A DNA stretch of 64,000 nt from Mesorhizobium sp. CA14. Lineage in GTDB: Bacteria; Pseudomonadota; Alphaproteobacteria; Rhizobiales; Rhizobiaceae. Under the pieces are notes generated by a model. It did no database searches and was not told where the DNA came from. It saw nothing but the letters and a program-made list of their open reading frames with translations. The stretch covers positions 186,001 to 250,000 of the forward strand of contig NZ_JAIUHR010000003.1 in the NCBI RefSeq assembly GCF_020165195.1, read 5' to 3'. The position numbers were made by a program, and so were the translations under genes. The stretch's first letter is position 1. Each line of letters starts with the position of its first letter. Positions 62,401-64,000 of the stretch are shown in pieces.

Positions 62401-64000
62401 ATGGGAAAAAGGCTTTTGCCGCCTGATGACAATGGCGGCGGCGATAAAATCGAACCGGTCGATCTGAAGGAAGCGCTCGAGCGGCGCTATCTTGCTTACG
62501 CGCTGTCGACCATCATGCACCGGGCGCTGCCGGATGTGCGCGACGGACTGAAGCCGGTCCATCGCCGCATCATGCATGCCATGCGGCTGCTCAGGCTCAA
62601 CCCCGATCAGGGCTTCGCCAAATGCGCCCGCATCGTCGGCGACGTGATGGGTAAGTTCCATCCGCATGGCGACCAGTCGATCTATGACGCGCTGGTGCGG
62701 CTGGCGCAGGATTTCTCGATGCGCTACCCGCTGGTCGACGGGCAGGGCAATTTCGGCAACATCGACGGCGATAACGCCGCTGCCATGCGCTACACCGAAG
62801 CGCGCATGACCGAGGTGGCGAGCGAGCTGCTTGCCGGCATCACCGAGGACGCGGTCGATTTCCGGCCGACCTACAATGAAGAGGACGAGGAGCCGTCCGT
62901 TCTGCCGGGCGCCTTCCCGAACCTGCTCGCCAACGGCTCGTCGGGCATTGCCGTCGGCATGGCGACCTCGATCCCGCCGCACAACGCGGCCGAGCTTTGC
63001 GACGCAGCACTCCATCTGATCGAGCATCCGGAAGCGCCGGTGGCGAAGCTGATGGATTTCGTTCAGGGACCGGATTTCCCGACCGGCGGCATCATCGTCG
63101 ACAGCCGCGCCTCGATTCTCGAAGCCTATGAGACGGGCCGCGGCGGTTTCCGCGTGCGCTCCAAATGGGGCCAGGAGGACCAGGGCAGGGGCACCTGGAG
63201 CATCGTCGTCACCGAGATCCCTTACGGCGTGCAGAAGGCCAGGCTGATCGAGAAGATCGCCGAGCTTTTGATGGCGCGCAAGCTGCCGCTGCTCGAAGAC
63301 ATCCGCGACGAGAGCGCCGAGGACATTCGTATCGTGCTGGTGCCGAAGAGCCGCACTGTCGATCCAGGCCTCCTGATGGAATCGCTCTTCAAGCTCACTG
63401 AGCTTGAAAGCCGTTTCCCGCTCAACATGAACGTTTTGTCGCGCGGCAAGGTGCCGAACGTGCTCTCGCTCAAGGGCGTGCTGAAGGAATGGCTCGACCA
63501 TCGCCGCGAGGTTTTGATCCGCCGCTCGAAATACCGGCTCGGCGAGATCGAGAAGCGGCTGGAAATCCTCGCCGGCTACCTGATCGCCTATCTGAACATC
63601 GATGAGGTGATCAGGATCATCCGCGAGGAGGATGAGCCCAAGCAAGTGATGATGGCCCGCTGGTCGCTCACCGACAACCAGGCCGAAGCCATCCTCAACA
63701 TGCGTCTGCGCGCTTTGCGCAAGCTCGAAGAGATCGAGATCCGCAAGGAGTTCGACGGCCTCACCGAGGAGAAGAAGCAGATCGAGGCCCTGCTGGCGTC
63801 CGACGCCAAGCAATGGTCGACGATCAAGTGGGAAGTCGCCAAGGTCCGCGACACGTTCGGTCCCGAGACCGAACTCGGCAGGCGCCGCACCCAGTTCGCC
63901 GATGCGCCCGAGCATGATCTGACCGACATCGCCCATGCCATGATCGAGCGCGAGCCGGTCACCGTGGTGGTGTCGGAAAAGGGCTGGCTGCGCGCCATGA
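62401..64000 (+). CDS. parC: DNA topoisomerase IV subunit A (3' end outside window)
   Basis: The frame opens at ATG 62401 and is open at the right edge. The start is [43 protein letters not shown] and [16 protein letters not shown] are type IIA topoisomerase A motifs. The active-site Tyr is in [12 protein letters not shown] (about residue 131). The tower and coiled-coil region ([13 protein letters not shown]) is visible. GyrA is the alternative, but the spacing and N terminus fit ParC of rhizobia. It decatenates chromosomes with ParE. Confidence 0.93.
   Translation, partial: MGKRLLPPDDNGGGDKIEPVDLKEALERRYLAYALSTIMHRALPDVRDGLKPVHRRIMHAMRLLRLNPDQGFAKCARIVGDVMGKFHPHGDQSIYDALVRLAQDFSMRYPLVDGQGNFGNIDGDNAAAMRYTEARMTEVASELLAGITEDAVDFRPTYNEEDEEPSVLPGAFPNLLANGSSGIAVGMATSIPPHNAAELCDAALHLIEHPEAPVAKLMDFVQGPDFPTGGIIVDSRASILEAYETGRGGFRVRSKWGQEDQGRGTWSIVVTEIPYGVQKARLIEKIAELLMARKLPLLEDIRDESAEDIRIVLVPKSRTVDPGLLMESLFKLTELESRFPLNMNVLSRGKVPNVLSLKGVLKEWLDHRREVLIRRSKYRLGEIEKRLEILAGYLIAYLNIDEVIRIIREEDEPKQVMMARWSLTDNQAEAILNMRLRALRKLEEIEIRKEFDGLTEEKKQIEALLASDAKQWSTIKWEVAKVRDTFGPETELGRRRTQFADAPEHDLTDIAHAMIEREPVTVVVSEKGWLRAM

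Noticed and set aside
62308..63936. 542-codon open frame antisense to parC
   Set aside because: It lies wholly opposite a strong parC match and its composition is the mirror of that gene.

Overview
The window reads as part of an alphaproteobacterial chromosome, most like Mesorhizobium or a close relative in the Phyllobacteriaceae. That placement is an inference from GC-rich coding sequence, a Ti-type traA/traC/traD set, DUF982 and MEDS-domain proteins, NodV/FixL-like kinases and palindromic intergenic mosaics. The window splits in two at a tRNA-Gln gene near 46.8 kb.

Left part, 1 to about 46.8 kb: accessory DNA that looks like the right-hand portion of an integrative element. Bases 1-26 kb hold a sensory and enzymatic block. 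It has three large multi-PAS histidine kinases of one family (3812-6871, 9528-12323, 23690-26098), each with its own response regulator(s), one of which is broken. It also has a MEDS-domain sensor, a ferredoxin-reductase fragment, a run of Tat- or Sec-exported alpha/beta hydrolases and epoxide hydrolases with a VOC protein (13546-17692), an enoyl-CoA hydratase/HbpS-like pair and an EmrAB-type efflux pair. A palindrome, GTATCGGCGATAC, occurs near-identically at five upstream positions here and probably marks a regulon. Several genes exist both as intact copies and as decayed duplicates.

Bases 26-34 kb are a gene-poor junk zone: a beta-carbonic anhydrase, small hypothetical genes, a wrecked tyrosine recombinase, a VOC/WYL-regulator pair and a 5'-truncated ArdC antirestriction gene abutting a palindrome. 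Bases 33.9-37.7 kb carry traD, traC, an oriT with a recognisable nic motif, and the relaxase-helicase traA; no traG or type IV secretion genes are present in the window. Next come an AlpA regulator and an AbiV-like gene.

Bases 39.1-44.1 kb contain the most unusual locus, a tight four-gene minus-strand operon: a D12-class adenine methyltransferase, a two-helix membrane protein with a degenerate PLD-like domain, a GHMP-kinase-like beta-RFAP-synthase homologue, and a fusion of a HAM1/ITPase domain, a P-loop nucleotide-kinase-like domain and a winged-helix-like C terminus. An XRE regulator with a perfect palindrome at its start codon lies just upstream. I read this as a candidate undescribed nucleotide-modification or defence system. 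The element ends with a large serine recombinase whose last codons lie inside the tRNA-Gln gene.

Right part, 46.8-64 kb: ordinary core chromosome with dense codon usage and housekeeping genes: tRNA-Gln, a YbhN-type membrane protein, Ppx/GppA, rlmE, a DHA2 MFS transporter, an orphan Phd-type antitoxin, guaB, two membrane proteins, rnd, a frameshifted MFS gene divergent from a DeoR regulator, aspS, an exported protein, and parC, which runs off the right edge.
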